Below, in pieces: positions 39,502-48,852 of a stretch of 64,000 nt of DNA. The notes beneath the pieces are model-generated. The model had not been told where the DNA came from and did not search any database. It saw nothing but the letters and a program-made list of their open reading frames with translations. The stretch is from Semisulcospira habei. Its lineage: Eukaryota; Mollusca; Gastropoda; Semisulcospiridae. The DNA lies in NCBI GenBank assembly GCA_036245525.1, contig BTPG01000004.1, positions 53,189,810 through 53,253,809 of the forward strand, given 5' to 3'. Numbering within the stretch: position 1 is the stretch's first letter; the number at the start of each line of letters is the position of its first letter. A program made the position numbers and the translations under genes.

Positions 39502-40456
39502 ACTAACAAAAATATATTACTCTCCATCAGGCTATTGGAAAGGGCAAACAGCTATTCAGAAATTACATGCCGCTGTGGGCGGAGATATAACACTCAATCA
39601 AGTCAAGCAATGGTTACAGAGACAGGCAATTTGGCAGATATATTTACCTGCTCCAAGAAAGATAACGAGGCCTCATTTTGAGAACACAACACCTAATGAC
39701 ACACACCAAATGGACCTGCTGTTTCTTCCACATGACACAATAAGAAAGAAACGATACAAGTATGCATTAACTGTTGTAGACATTGCTTCAAGGTACAAAG
39801 ACGCTGAACCCATATCTGACAAAACTGCTACCACTGTTGCTACTGCTTTAACAAAAATATATAGTCGTGGCCCTTTAATATACCCCAGACTTGTACAAGT
39901 TGATGACGGATCAGAATTCAAAGGTGCTGTTAATCAGTTATTTGCAAAGCACAGTGTTCTTGTTAGACGAGGTATTCCAGGTGTGCACAGATCGCAGGCA
40001 ATTGTAGAGAACTTTAACAAACAGTTGTCAGAAAGACTTTTCAGTTACCAGTATTCTAAGGAACTCATGCATGACACGCGTAACACGGAGTGGGTTAAGA
40101 GATTACCACATGTGATAAAAGCAATGAATAATGAAGGACACCCAAAGCCTGCTGATGCTATTAAATTGAAAACAATTACAGAGCCAAAAACAATGTCAAC
40201 CCCAGCACAGGCGCCCGACACAAGTTTATTTACTAAACAGGTAAGATATCTATATCAACCAGGGGAGGCTGAGAATGACATAAAGCGCAGGGCAACAGAC
40301 CCCATCTGGTCCACATCCGTTCATAATATAAAAAAAATAATTCCCGGTCCAGACGCAACAATATATTACCTGTATGACCCTGCGCCCCAGAGGGCATTTG
40401 TCAGAGAAGAATTACAGATTATTCCCCCAGACACCGTTACTCATTTCAGTAACTAA
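39485..40456 (+). CDS. INT: Integrase (rve superfamily, DDE)
   Basis: Inserts the element into chromosomal DNA. I start it at ATG 39485 (MAAENKLTKIYYSPSG, 323 aa). The catalytic core shows HQMDLLFLP (D77), VQVDDGSEFKG (D140) and SQAIVENFNK (E175), i.e. a D, D-34-E pattern close to retroviral integrases. The C-terminal part (about 250-310, TDPIWSTSVHNIKKI then YYLYDPAPQRAFVREELQ) looks like an SH3/chromodomain-like DNA-binding fold. No HHCC zinc finger is seen at the N-terminus. There is no reverse transcriptase or LTR nearby, so this is the Polinton enzyme, not a retroviral one. Its end overlaps the convergent PolB gene by 45 bp. Confidence 0.92.
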   Translation: MAAENKLTKIYYSPSGYWKGQTAIQKLHAAVGGDITLNQVKQWLQRQAIWQIYLPAPRKITRPHFENTTPNDTHQMDLLFLPHDTIRKKRYKYALTVVDIASRYKDAEPISDKTATTVATALTKIYSRGPLIYPRLVQVDDGSEFKGAVNQLFAKHSVLVRRGIPGVHRSQAIVENFNKQLSERLFSYQYSKELMHDTRNTEWVKRLPHVIKAMNNEGHPKPADAIKLKTITEPKTMSTPAQAPDTSLFTKQVRYLYQPGEAENDIKRRATDPIWSTSVHNIKKIIPGPDATIYYLYDPAPQRAFVREELQIIPPDTVTHFSN

Positions 40457-43400
40457 GTCGTCAATTAATTCATCAACCAGTTCATCTGCTATTTCTTCAG
40501 ATAACTTGAGCCTGTAATGACCAGGTGCATAAGCTTTTTCCTTACTAAAAAACACTCGTTTTGTGTCTCCAACTGCAAGTGACTTCTTATGTGTTTGGAT
40601 TATTTCAAGATTATGTTTGTTTGATCTCAGTGACTTGTTTGGATAATCAGGCATCAATGCACCATCTAATACTTGCTTGTAATGTTCATGACGTATGTCT
40701 TTATTTTTTATTGCTGTTTTCTTGATACCTTTGGCTTTTGACTGACTTCCCTTCTGGTGCAGTATAGAATACATTTTTGATCTCAGTCCAACGTACTCAA
40801 CTATTGGCACACCATTTAGTTCATCTTTAAACTTACCAGGCACTTTCTTGTTTTGTGTGCTGAACAGTGGATGGTCTTTAGGGTAGTCAGATGTGTCATA
40901 CATGTGTAGTTCTGTTTTCATGTCTTCATAAAAGTCTTCAGTACACACGTCAATAATCATAGAGTCAGTGTCAGTGTATAGCAGACGGCAGTCAGGATAC
41001 TTTAATTTGAAGTAATCATAATAAAATTCAAGCATTAATAATTTTGACAACTCCAGTATTGCCATACCAATGAATACTGGCTTGTCCAGTTTAACAATCT
41101 TTTTTTTGAGTGACACTGCATACAATGATGAATGAAATTCTTTGTACCCTGTGTACTGGGGCTTACCTGTAAGTTTAATTGCACCTGATTCAGTTGTGAC
41201 CAGTCTCACATCTTTTCTGTGATGAGGATTTTCCATAGTCTTGCCAAAACAGGCATTGTTCATAAGCTTAAAGAAGTCTTTGTCAAATGCAGTGTTGCCG
41301 TCTCTGGCACGAAGGATTGTGTTCTTCATTATGTAATCTTTCATGAAAGCACTCTGATCAAATTGAATTCCTCTGTGAACTTTCTTTAGTACTAACCCGT
41401 GTCTGATGTAAAACTGTAACAAGCGGTAGTGACAAACGTAATTGAATTTGTCATTCAAATTAGGTACAAGTTTGGTGTCTTCTTTTTTCCCTGTCAAAGA
41501 CATTTTCTCAACAGCCAACGGATAATCATTGTGATAATCATGTAGGTGATGTGGGTACTCCAGGTCTACTTCAAAGATCCAACCCTTCGCGTCGTTTCGG
41601 TCAAGAGTCATAATATAGTTTGCTAACCCTGAGTCTGTTATGTCATACTGTGACAAATCATGCAGACAAAAGTTTTTCAAGGGTAATAACTCACACATCG
41701 CGAATCCGTAAAGGTTATTAGCGTCAAGGTACGTAATGAATGACCTTGACCTCAAGGGGTCAAACCCCCGGTCAAGGTCGTCCAGATATTTGTTGTTGGC
41801 CTTTGCATAATTATTTGCTGCAATACTAATACCTCCCCTTAATCCGCGTTCTACCATTTCACCCATCGTACGATCAGACAACAGGTCTATAAATATCTTA
41901 CTGGATTTCAAAAATGCATCCCACGTCATGCCAGGACTAGTAATGTAACAAGCAGGGTCAAGTTTGTAGTGTAACAAACCCTTCTCACGGTAACTTTCAA
42001 ATACGTCTGCTAGTAAGCAAACGTCAGCCTTTAAGTACTGATCATGGTAGTCACCAATTGTCTGACATCCTAATTTATCCCATGCATCAAGTGCATGTTG
42101 ATATTCAGAGTCAGAAATACCTTTGCCAGTTAGTGTAGAATAAAATTTCTCTTTTGGTGGCAGTCTCCTTTCTTCAAACACAACCCAGTGATCAATGTAC
42201 TCATACGGATACACACCTTTTTTAATCAACTCTGGTTCAAAATATTTACTTGTTATTGGATACTCAGTCAGTCCTTCTGCCAGACTAGCAAGACCTAAAG
42301 ACAAATGTTGCATGGAGTCATAAAATGCTAATTTGTCTAACCTAAAAGTCAAGTATTTCTCAGTTGTCTGGGCAATACAACTTATGTTCTTGTACGACTC
42401 GTCTACAGCCTGCATGATGATGTGTGAATCATAACCTTTGAGATTGTGGAAAAAGATTGGTAACTTGTATGTCTTAGGATCTGTTTTTAATAACAAGTTA
42501 CAATTGCTATGTGCAGCACCTCTGTAATGCCCAGTTATGTGATCGTGGTCACGAACTTTATCACCACCTAAAGGCTGTTCACAAATCCAACACGTCACAG
42601 CTGTATCAAATTTTAGTTTGTCTTCTTCTGTCATCACCAAAGGCATCTGACATGTTGTGAGATACTGTACTACCTGACTATACAGTTGTCTCATTTCTGT
42701 TAAAAACTTAGCTGCTGCATTTTCACCCCTGTAGATAACAGGTTCTGAATGCAGACCGTCTGACCTAACAATAATGTATCCAAAAGAACACACCACTTGG
42801 TCACTTAGTTTTATAGTCTTTGGTAATGACTCTGGAACTGGACCCTCATATGGAACAACGAGTGATTCGAAATCTGCATATACTACAAACGGCAGCTTTT
42901 GCTGATTCCCATAGTTCTTAAAATACACTTGACTGCCAGGATCTGGATACTTAAGTACAGTTTGTATGTCATCAGGTGACCTGCAGTGCAAAACATGTTT
43001 GTGCGCTACGTTTATGGAGGAGAATCTCTGTAAACATCTCTTGCACACTTCCTGTTTCCCATTGTGTTTCGTTGTATGTCCGTGAATTAGACGTGACATA
43101 TTCCTGATAATTGTGTAGTGGAAGTTATTGTCATCTCCAATTAATAACATGTCAACATGTCTATCTTCTGACTGCCCATAGGTTGGAGCCAGTGGGGACA
43201 CCCTAATTGGTTGCAACTTGTTCTCAGACACATTATCCCACACAAACACATTCACAGATATACCAGGATTTAGTTTTTCAAACAAGTCTATGTCCTCTAT
43301 TTTAACAGGGAACTCAATGCCACTAAAAACGAGTTCGTTTACAAATTTGGTGTAGTTTGATACACGTTCAGGTTTTGATTTTACAAAGTGTAGTTTAGCA

Positions 43401-43627
43401 AGTACACACCACTTGAAACAAAAGTTGTCATTGTTCTGTATGTTGACGACAGCCTTCTTGTTTGCTACTTCTGTTGGCAGTGGCAACCATGATTTACCTA
43501 ATATAGGATGATACCTTGACTGCTTTAATTGTAGTTCATGTACATGTCCTTCGTGCCAGCCAGACCCCTTCATTTTTGCACTGTCAATCGCCTGGAGGAA
43601 GTCAGGTAATAGTCTGTCTCTAAACAC
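40412..43627 (-). CDS. POLB: Protein-primed family B DNA polymerase
   Basis: Replicates the element. The open frame is 1071 codons from a GTG at 43627; the first in-frame ATG is 43573 (residue 19, MKGSGWHEGHVHE). Order by residue: conserved N-terminal block with NDNFCFKWCVLAKLH (66-80); C2H2-like finger CKRCLQRFSS..HKHVLHC (195-215); 3'-5' exonuclease motifs I DFES (252-255), II FFHNLKGYDS (392-401) and III YLKAD (531-535); an HNH/endonuclease VII-like insert CWICEQPL with VRDHDHITGHYRG (346-370); polymerase motif A ITYLDANNLYG (631-641), motif B FKLMNNACFGK (786-796) and motif C LLYTDTDSM (882-890). All key acidic residues are present and no internal stop occurs. The usual N-terminal extension seems to lie in another frame (43633-43872). 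Confidence 0.93.
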   Translation of the reverse strand: MFRDRLLPDFLQAIDSAKMKGSGWHEGHVHELQLKQSRYHPILGKSWLPLPTEVANKKAVVNIQNNDNFCFKWCVLAKLHFVKSKPERVSNYTKFVNELVFSGIEFPVKIEDIDLFEKLNPGISVNVFVWDNVSENKLQPIRVSPLAPTYGQSEDRHVDMLLIGDDNNFHYTIIRNMSRLIHGHTTKHNGKQEVCKRCLQRFSSINVAHKHVLHCRSPDDIQTVLKYPDPGSQVYFKNYGNQQKLPFVVYADFESLVVPYEGPVPESLPKTIKLSDQVVCSFGYIIVRSDGLHSEPVIYRGENAAAKFLTEMRQLYSQVVQYLTTCQMPLVMTEEDKLKFDTAVTCWICEQPLGGDKVRDHDHITGHYRGAAHSNCNLLLKTDPKTYKLPIFFHNLKGYDSHIIMQAVDESYKNISCIAQTTEKYLTFRLDKLAFYDSMQHLSLGLASLAEGLTEYPITSKYFEPELIKKGVYPYEYIDHWVVFEERRLPPKEKFYSTLTGKGISDSEYQHALDAWDKLGCQTIGDYHDQYLKADVCLLADVFESYREKGLLHYKLDPACYITSPGMTWDAFLKSSKIFIDLLSDRTMGEMVERGLRGGISIAANNYAKANNKYLDDLDRGFDPLRSRSFITYLDANNLYGFAMCELLPLKNFCLHDLSQYDITDSGLANYIMTLDRNDAKGWIFEVDLEYPHHLHDYHNDYPLAVEKMSLTGKKEDTKLVPNLNDKFNYVCHYRLLQFYIRHGLVLKKVHRGIQFDQSAFMKDYIMKNTILRARDGNTAFDKDFFKLMNNACFGKTMENPHHRKDVRLVTTESGAIKLTGKPQYTGYKEFHSSLYAVSLKKKIVKLDKPVFIGMAILELSKLLMLEFYYDYFKLKYPDCRLLYTDTDSMIIDVCTEDFYEDMKTELHMYDTSDYPKDHPLFSTQNKKVPGKFKDELNGVPIVEYVGLRSKMYSILHQKGSQSKAKGIKKTAIKNKDIRHEHYKQVLDGALMPDYPNKSLRSNKHNLEIIQTHKKSLAVGDTKRVFFSKEKAYAPGHYRLKLSEEIADELVDELIDDLVTEMSNGVWGNNL

Positions 43628-43632
43628 GTTCT

Positions 43633-43872
43633 CTACCTCCGGTTCTCTTCTTGTGTTAACTGTGTGTTGTTTACCTCACCGTCCACCCTAGTGAATTCTA
43701 TTTTTGCAACAATTTGAATCTTCACACTGCCTGTAAGGAGATTTTGTTGTATGACAGAAAAAGAGTTTTCTATTGATTCGTAAACATTATTAGTATTGCT
43801 TATAGGTAAGTTTGTTGTGTGAAACACATTTCTTAAACCAGATGGGCCAGGGCTTTGAACATTGTCCGTCAT
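43633..43872 (-). CDS. 79-aa frame, probable displaced N-terminus of PolB
   Basis: ATG 43872 directly behind ACAAATAAAA, the same start context as the capsid genes, so it is probably translated. The first half is polar. The second half (SVKIQIVAKIEFTRVDGE) resembles the beta segment near the N-terminus of Polinton polymerases. It stops 6 nt before the PolB frame's GTG, and the PolB frame itself is open back to about 43669. A frame change in the overlap would link the two. Alternatives are an independent small protein with re-initiation at ATG 43573, or a recent indel. No canonical slippery heptamer was seen. Confidence 0.6.
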   Translation of the reverse strand: MTDNVQSPGPSGLRNVFHTTNLPISNTNNVYESIENSFSVIQQNLLTGSVKIQIVAKIEFTRVDGEVNNTQLTQEENRR

Positions 43873-43963
43873 TTTTATTTGTCCGACAAAATAATAAAAT
43901 AAAAAAAATTACTGCTGTCACACCATATGTAATACTGTATTATCTGTAGTTATGATAAACAAG

Positions 43964-44332
43964 TCAAACACTTTCCTGGTGTTTGTCCTGCAGGTGCAAT
44001 ATCACTTTATTAAATGTAACACTTTCAATGTAACAATGTAGTTTTCTTAATTGATTAAATATGTCATTGCACAGTACCTCAAACCAACGCAAGTGGCCAC
44101 TGTTAGCATTATAAACTTTAAAAGCATTTGTCTTAAGATCAACAGTCTCATAATCATAATGTGGTAATCCATCTGAATATTCCAAAGTAACATTATATGT
44201 CGTGTATATTCTTATTGTCGGTGTTGAGAGTTTAAAGCTGGGTCCAAACACACGTGTTTTTAAGTCACTAAAGTGCTTAACATCTTTGAAGCACTCTGTA
44301 ACATCAAACACTTGGGTTTGTCTGTCTGTCAT
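43964..44332 (-). CDS. Polinton protein of unknown function, 122 aa
   Basis: Start set at ATG 44332 (MTDRQTQVFDVTECFK), which follows CTAATAAAA; the open frame extends 15 codons upstream without that context. Beta-rich in the middle (TIRIYTTYNVTLEYSD) with a C-terminal helix. The first five bases after ATG and the leader match the 79-aa gene 90 bp downstream, so both are likely expressed alike. I do not recognise a domain. Being next to PolB, an early or replication role is possible by position only. Confidence 0.65.
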   Translation of the reverse strand: MTDRQTQVFDVTECFKDVKHFSDLKTRVFGPSFKLSTPTIRIYTTYNVTLEYSDGLPHYDYETVDLKTNAFKVYNANSGHLRWFEVLCNDIFNQLRKLHCYIESVTFNKVILHLQDKHQESV

Positions 44333-44748
44333 TTTTATTAGACAAACAAAAGAATAATTGTTAACAAGCAAAATCATGTTGTCTAGGAAATTACACTGAA
44401 TAGTAACCTTTTACGTTTGCATCACTCCAGCATGTATTTCCTGCTTATAGTCAATGACATATGACATAAGGGACGTAATCATTAGAAGATTTAACCACTA
44501 TACAGATTTGTCTCCCATAGACTATATGTGACTATATGTTTGCAATGGAGTATTCATTGAGGATATAGTTCCGGGTTCTCATAGAAGGGATTTAGTAGAG
44601 CAGACGACTCATAGCGTCACTCAGTTATACAAAAGACACTGTGAACCGAACCCTAAAATAACTGAACTGAGTGTTGAGCTGTGTATTGATGTACACTGGC
44701 GTGTAGGTGTTTTTATGTAAACATGTTCTGTGTGTGTGTGTGTACATA

Positions 44749-44779
<31 letters not shown>

Positions 44780-44871
44780 GTGTCAGTGCATGTGTCAGTG
44801 CGTGTGTCAGTGCGTGTGTCAGTGCGTGTGTGTGTGTGTGTGTGAGAGAGATAGAGAAAGAGAGAGAGGGA

Positions 44872-44969
<98 letters not shown>

Positions 44970-46706
44970 ACCGTTTGATTTTCCTCACATACCAGACATG
45001 AGTACACTTGTACAAATCCCCCTCATGGTGTCCCCCCTAGTTGAACTTTGACATCACTTAGCGATTTAAAAGGCTGTATTTATGAAAAGACCTTTGACGG
45101 CTGACAGCTTTTCAATTCAGTCCCGTTGTGGCTTGTGCCCGAATTGAAAAGAAATGGAAAGCCGCCGCTATTGAAAAGCGCCGCTATTCAAAGCGCAGTG
45201 TGAGGGCAACACAAAAGGCGATCAACCGTGACACTAGCCGGCAGCTCAGGCTTACGGTACAATTATACTGACATGAGTGTCTGTAAGTGTTTTTGTGTGT
45301 GTGTGTCTGTTTGTTTATGCGTCTGTTTGTTTGTGTGTGTTCATGTTTGCATGTGTGTTTGTGTGTGTGTTCATGTATGCATGTGTGTTTGTGTGTGTGT
45401 TCATGTATGCATGTGTGTTTGTGTGTTTGTGTGTATGACGAAAACCAATTTTGGTGCAGACACAGGTGTTTATGACTCACTGTAGGCAAACAAGTCTACA
45501 GCTTTTTCATGTTACTGTTCACTGGATTAAAGAGACAGGTACGTAATAGCACATCTATATAGACTTTTAAATCAGACCTCTTTCTCTATGTGAGGTGGCT
45601 ATGAAGACATGTATGTTACCTACAGACGGTACCGAGGGTAACAACATAAACATTAGTAAGCAGACGGCAGGTCTATTCAGCCAAACAAAAGAGCGACGAC
45701 AGCCTATTCAGCCGAACAAAAGACATCGCTTAAAAATTATGTCGTTAATAATATTCATAAATTTTGGATCCTCATGAGCTCGGCAAAGTATTCGAAACTG
45801 AATATATAATCTACGCATTGCTCGTGACAAATAATCACAGTCAAATCCCTCGGTCTACTCATAATGTGAGTCCTGAGAGACAGCTGACTGAAACGTTTTA
45901 CAACGAAAGTCAAGCCTGGAGTCTTGGCGGCTCTTGAGGATCTGTTGTTTATGTACTCAGTCAGGTAACTGCATAAAACAGAGAGTAATGTGTCTATTTT
46001 CAACTTGAAAGCGCAGTTACATATACACCACCCCACGGGCGCGTGAACTACAGCTCGAGTCAGGCATCAGTTATGCACCCAAAAGAAATATCTTATAATC
46101 TGTGTGTGTGCGTGTGTGAGTGTGTGCGTGTGAGTGTGCGTGTCTGTCTGTAGTTATATGTGTCTGAGTGTGTGTCCGTGCGTGAGTGTGTGAGTGCGTG
46201 CGTGCGTGCGTACGTGTACGTGCGCGTGTACGTGCGTGCGCGTGCGCGTGTACGTGCGTGTGTCAGTACTGTTTATAATAAAACGGTTGAGTTGTACTGA
46301 CAGTGTTGTACAAAGCCCATTTCGGCTATGCATAAGAGAACAGTCACCGTTTCAGAAATTGTACTGCAGTAAAATAATATTAGATAAGACCCGCCAACAT
46401 ACTCGCTAGGAGAGAGCTAACAAAAGAAAGTAGACTAATAGTTGTAAACACGGGTTATGCCTGGAGTCCGAGACTCTTGAGGATCTGACCTGTGTCCACT
46501 TATAAAAATCTAGGCTCGTGAGGATCTTAGAGACTCTGTAAAATCCCATATACTCCGGTGCAAGGCAGCCGAATACTAGATGTTTTACCGTCTACAGTCG
46601 ATTTCACTTCCTGGTTCAGTGTTTGTGCAGAGCTTAGGGTAAAGTTCATAAAATGGCCATGGTCGCGATTTTAAAAACAAATTAACAGTACATGTTTAAG
46701 TGTTGC
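44333..46706. other. Polinton right non-coding region
   Basis: 2.4 kb without a credible gene. Contains GT/GTCA repeats (44738-44868), a (GA)n run (44869-44968), GTTT/CATG-type repeats (45285-45435) and GT/GC-rich repeats (46105-46262). CTCTTGAGGATCTG occurs at about 45930 and 46470, each following CCTGGAGTC, a short dispersed repeat. A lost gene, for example a protease, may once have been here, but no remnant was recognised. Confidence 0.6.
44869..44968. repeat. (GA)n microsatellite inside the Polinton
   Basis: About 50 GA units following a GT tract. R/E and S/L repeat frames here are artefacts. Confidence 0.95.
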
Positions 46707-46934
46707 CAGAGACAATAGTTATAGAGATAGATACTAAGAGATTACTAATGTATCAAATTTCAATAAGGCCGCACTAATCATGGTCGCCACTTTTTCAAAA
46801 AACAAAAGGGTGATTATGTGATAATAGAGAGAAAATAAGATGTCATAGATTTCAATATCAATAAAGGCGAGATTTAATGATGGGTGCGGCCTTATTGAAA
46901 TTTGATTCTTAGTAATCTCTTAGTATCTATCTCT
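46707..46934. repeat. Polinton right terminal inverted repeat
   Basis: 228 bp, inverted match to 30471-30694. Internally folded: 46723-46748 pairs perfectly with 46909-46934 (26 bp), and 46754-46774 pairs with 46884-46904 (21 bp). GAGGT follows at 46935-46939 and also precedes the left end at 30466-30470. Confidence 0.85.
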
Positions 46935-47004
46935 GAGGTGTCACGGTGCCGATCACTGGCATCGGTGAGTTACGTGCTCACATTTGTGTGGTTACTGGAT
47001 AGCC

Positions 47005-47430
47005 GGTTATAATAATCATAATTACGGTATTTATAATGCGCTTATCTTATAATAATTATAACTCTAAGCGCGCACTCACGACTCGCGCACGCTTGCGCAC
47101 GTTTTAGACAATGACTCACGTACCACAAATACATTACGACAGTCAGCTTAGGGTGGGGAGTGTGGTGATGTTATAGAACTGTTGAAAGAGGTGAGTTTTG
47201 AGGGCGGACTGGAAGGAGGAGAGAGAAAGTGTTTCTGACGGAGAGAGAGTGGGAGAGTGTTCCAGGTGGATGGACCGTAGACGGAGAAGGAGCGAGGGCC
47301 GAAAGTGCTGAGTTTGGTGCGGGGGATGTGGAGGCGGAGAGGATCGGAGGCGGAGCGGAGGGAGCGGGAAGGAGTGTAGGGGTGAAGTATGTTGGAGAGA
47401 TAGGCAGGAGCGTAGTAGTGCCCAAGTCGA
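47005..47430 (-). mobile_element. LINE-B 3' fragment
   Basis: Matches the 3' end of the LINE at 59330-61645: ATTACGGTATTTATAATGCG at the tail, then the reverse-strand coding of the C-terminal region (SLSSFQ-like KTHLF part opposite GGTGAGTTTTGAGGGCGGAC). 5' truncated at about 47430, only 65 bp beyond the Polinton's right end. Confidence 0.75.
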
Positions 47431-47459
47431 TAACTCTTTCAGCCGTGATGTACACTAGA

Positions 47460-47635
47460 AAATGGGATAAATTTGACCATGCTAGGTCAAGTGGTGCCAA
47501 AACAGCTTGGCGCCTACCGGCACCAACCCTTGAACTAGCATGGCCGTACTATCATGCGTTGTGCCAGAATAGCTTGGCGCGTACGGCACCAAGCTGTTCT
47601 GGCACCACCATTGAACTATACTGGTTTATCTGTCT
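47460..47635. repeat. Two fused P1 palindromes
   Basis: Two successive P1-like hairpins (GCCAAAACAGCTTGGCGCC ... and GCCAGAATAGCTTGGCGCG ... GGCACCAAGCTGTTCTGGCA) joined near 47545, with diverged arms. Confidence 0.6.
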
Positions 47636-47639
47636 CTGA

Positions 47640-48156
47640 ACTGTGTAAGTATATATAGTTCTTAGGACAATTCACGCGGAACATATTCTCCAGAGATGCC
47701 CCCTACTGGACGATGAGAGATATAAATACTGGGCGGAGTAAAGCACCATTATCATAATGACTGAGTTAACCCTCTCAATATTAACTTTATAAACCCTCCT
47801 TACCCATGTTCCCCACACAGAGTAAATACCATTGGAAGTTACCACTCATACATTGATAATAAAACATTAACAATTATGTTTCCCCACAGTAATATTTTAA
47901 GGGGTTAACTCAGTCATAGTGTTAATAATACTTCAAATCCCCCCCCCCCCCCCCCCCATAGACAAAACGCCCGATCAAACCAGTGCTTGTAACCCGAAGC
48001 AATTACATATAATACATAAACACCTCATGCCTACGCTTGACTGGTTTTGAAAGACCCCCACTTCAATTCAGGTAAGATATGAATAGACCTGTTCTGAAAA
48101 TAGCAATTATTCACATTTTCTTTTCGGGACGAGATTGCCTTTTGAAACCGGATCGA
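47640..48156. other. Non-coding stretch up to the gap
   Basis: No gene seen. 47765-47905 contains GAGTTAACCCTCTCAAT and GGGGTTAACTCAGTCAT, inverted ends of a MITE-like element of about 145 bp. A C-run lies at about 47939-47958. Confidence 0.45.
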
Positions 48157-48656
48157 NNNNNNNNNNNNNNNNNNNNNNNNNNNNNNNNNNNNNNNNNNNN
48201 NNNNNNNNNNNNNNNNNNNNNNNNNNNNNNNNNNNNNNNNNNNNNNNNNNNNNNNNNNNNNNNNNNNNNNNNNNNNNNNNNNNNNNNNNNNNNNNNNNNN
48301 NNNNNNNNNNNNNNNNNNNNNNNNNNNNNNNNNNNNNNNNNNNNNNNNNNNNNNNNNNNNNNNNNNNNNNNNNNNNNNNNNNNNNNNNNNNNNNNNNNNN
48401 NNNNNNNNNNNNNNNNNNNNNNNNNNNNNNNNNNNNNNNNNNNNNNNNNNNNNNNNNNNNNNNNNNNNNNNNNNNNNNNNNNNNNNNNNNNNNNNNNNNN
48501 NNNNNNNNNNNNNNNNNNNNNNNNNNNNNNNNNNNNNNNNNNNNNNNNNNNNNNNNNNNNNNNNNNNNNNNNNNNNNNNNNNNNNNNNNNNNNNNNNNNN
48601 NNNNNNNNNNNNNNNNNNNNNNNNNNNNNNNNNNNNNNNNNNNNNNNNNNNNNNNN
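48157..48656. other. Assembly gap, 500 N
   Basis: Exactly 500 N bases, the usual size for a gap of unknown length. It ends at a (GT)n run (48657-48691), the likely cause of the break. All frames spanning it are meaningless. Confidence 1.
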
Positions 48657-48694
<38 letters not shown>

Positions 48695-48849
48695 CGGAGT
48701 GTGTGCGGTGCATGTACTGACGCCGTGTGCGGCCGCGCGGCAGCACTGAGGCACGATCGAGTGAATGCGAATGTATGCAGTGACGTGTATGTATGTAGAC
48801 GTAAGTTTTGTGCTACGTGTTTTGTGCTTGTGTCTTTGCTTCATTCTGG

Positions 48850-48852
<3 letters not shown>

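Larger units (their letters stand above)
30471..46934. mobile_element. Polinton/Maverick (adintovirus-like) element, apparently complete
   Basis: 16.46 kb integrated dsDNA virus-like transposon. Ends are AGAGATAGATAATAAGAGAC on the left and, as reverse complement, AGAGATAGATACTAAGAGAT on the right, fitting the AG...CT ends known for Polintons. GAGGT occurs immediately outside both ends. The diagnostic gene set is present: family B DNA polymerase, rve integrase, packaging ATPase, double jelly-roll major capsid and minor capsid. Genes lie in three blocks: minus 31082-33382, mixed 33409-35892, plus 35933-40456, then minus 40412-44332. Composition is AT-rich against the GC-richer flanks. Capsid genes imply that it can form virions, as proposed for the family; that this copy is active is inference. 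Confidence 0.95.

Noticed and set aside
39485..40456. A retroviral or LTR-retrotransposon integrase
   Set aside because: No reverse transcriptase, gag or LTR nearby. It lies inside terminal inverted repeats with PolB and capsid genes.
43627..43629. GTG as a certain PolB start
   Set aside because: A non-ATG start is unusual in animals. The first ATG is 43573 and the upstream frame is open to about 43669, so the true start is left open.
48079..48844. Several 200-245 codon frames
   Set aside because: They consist mostly of the 500-N gap and a GT microsatellite.
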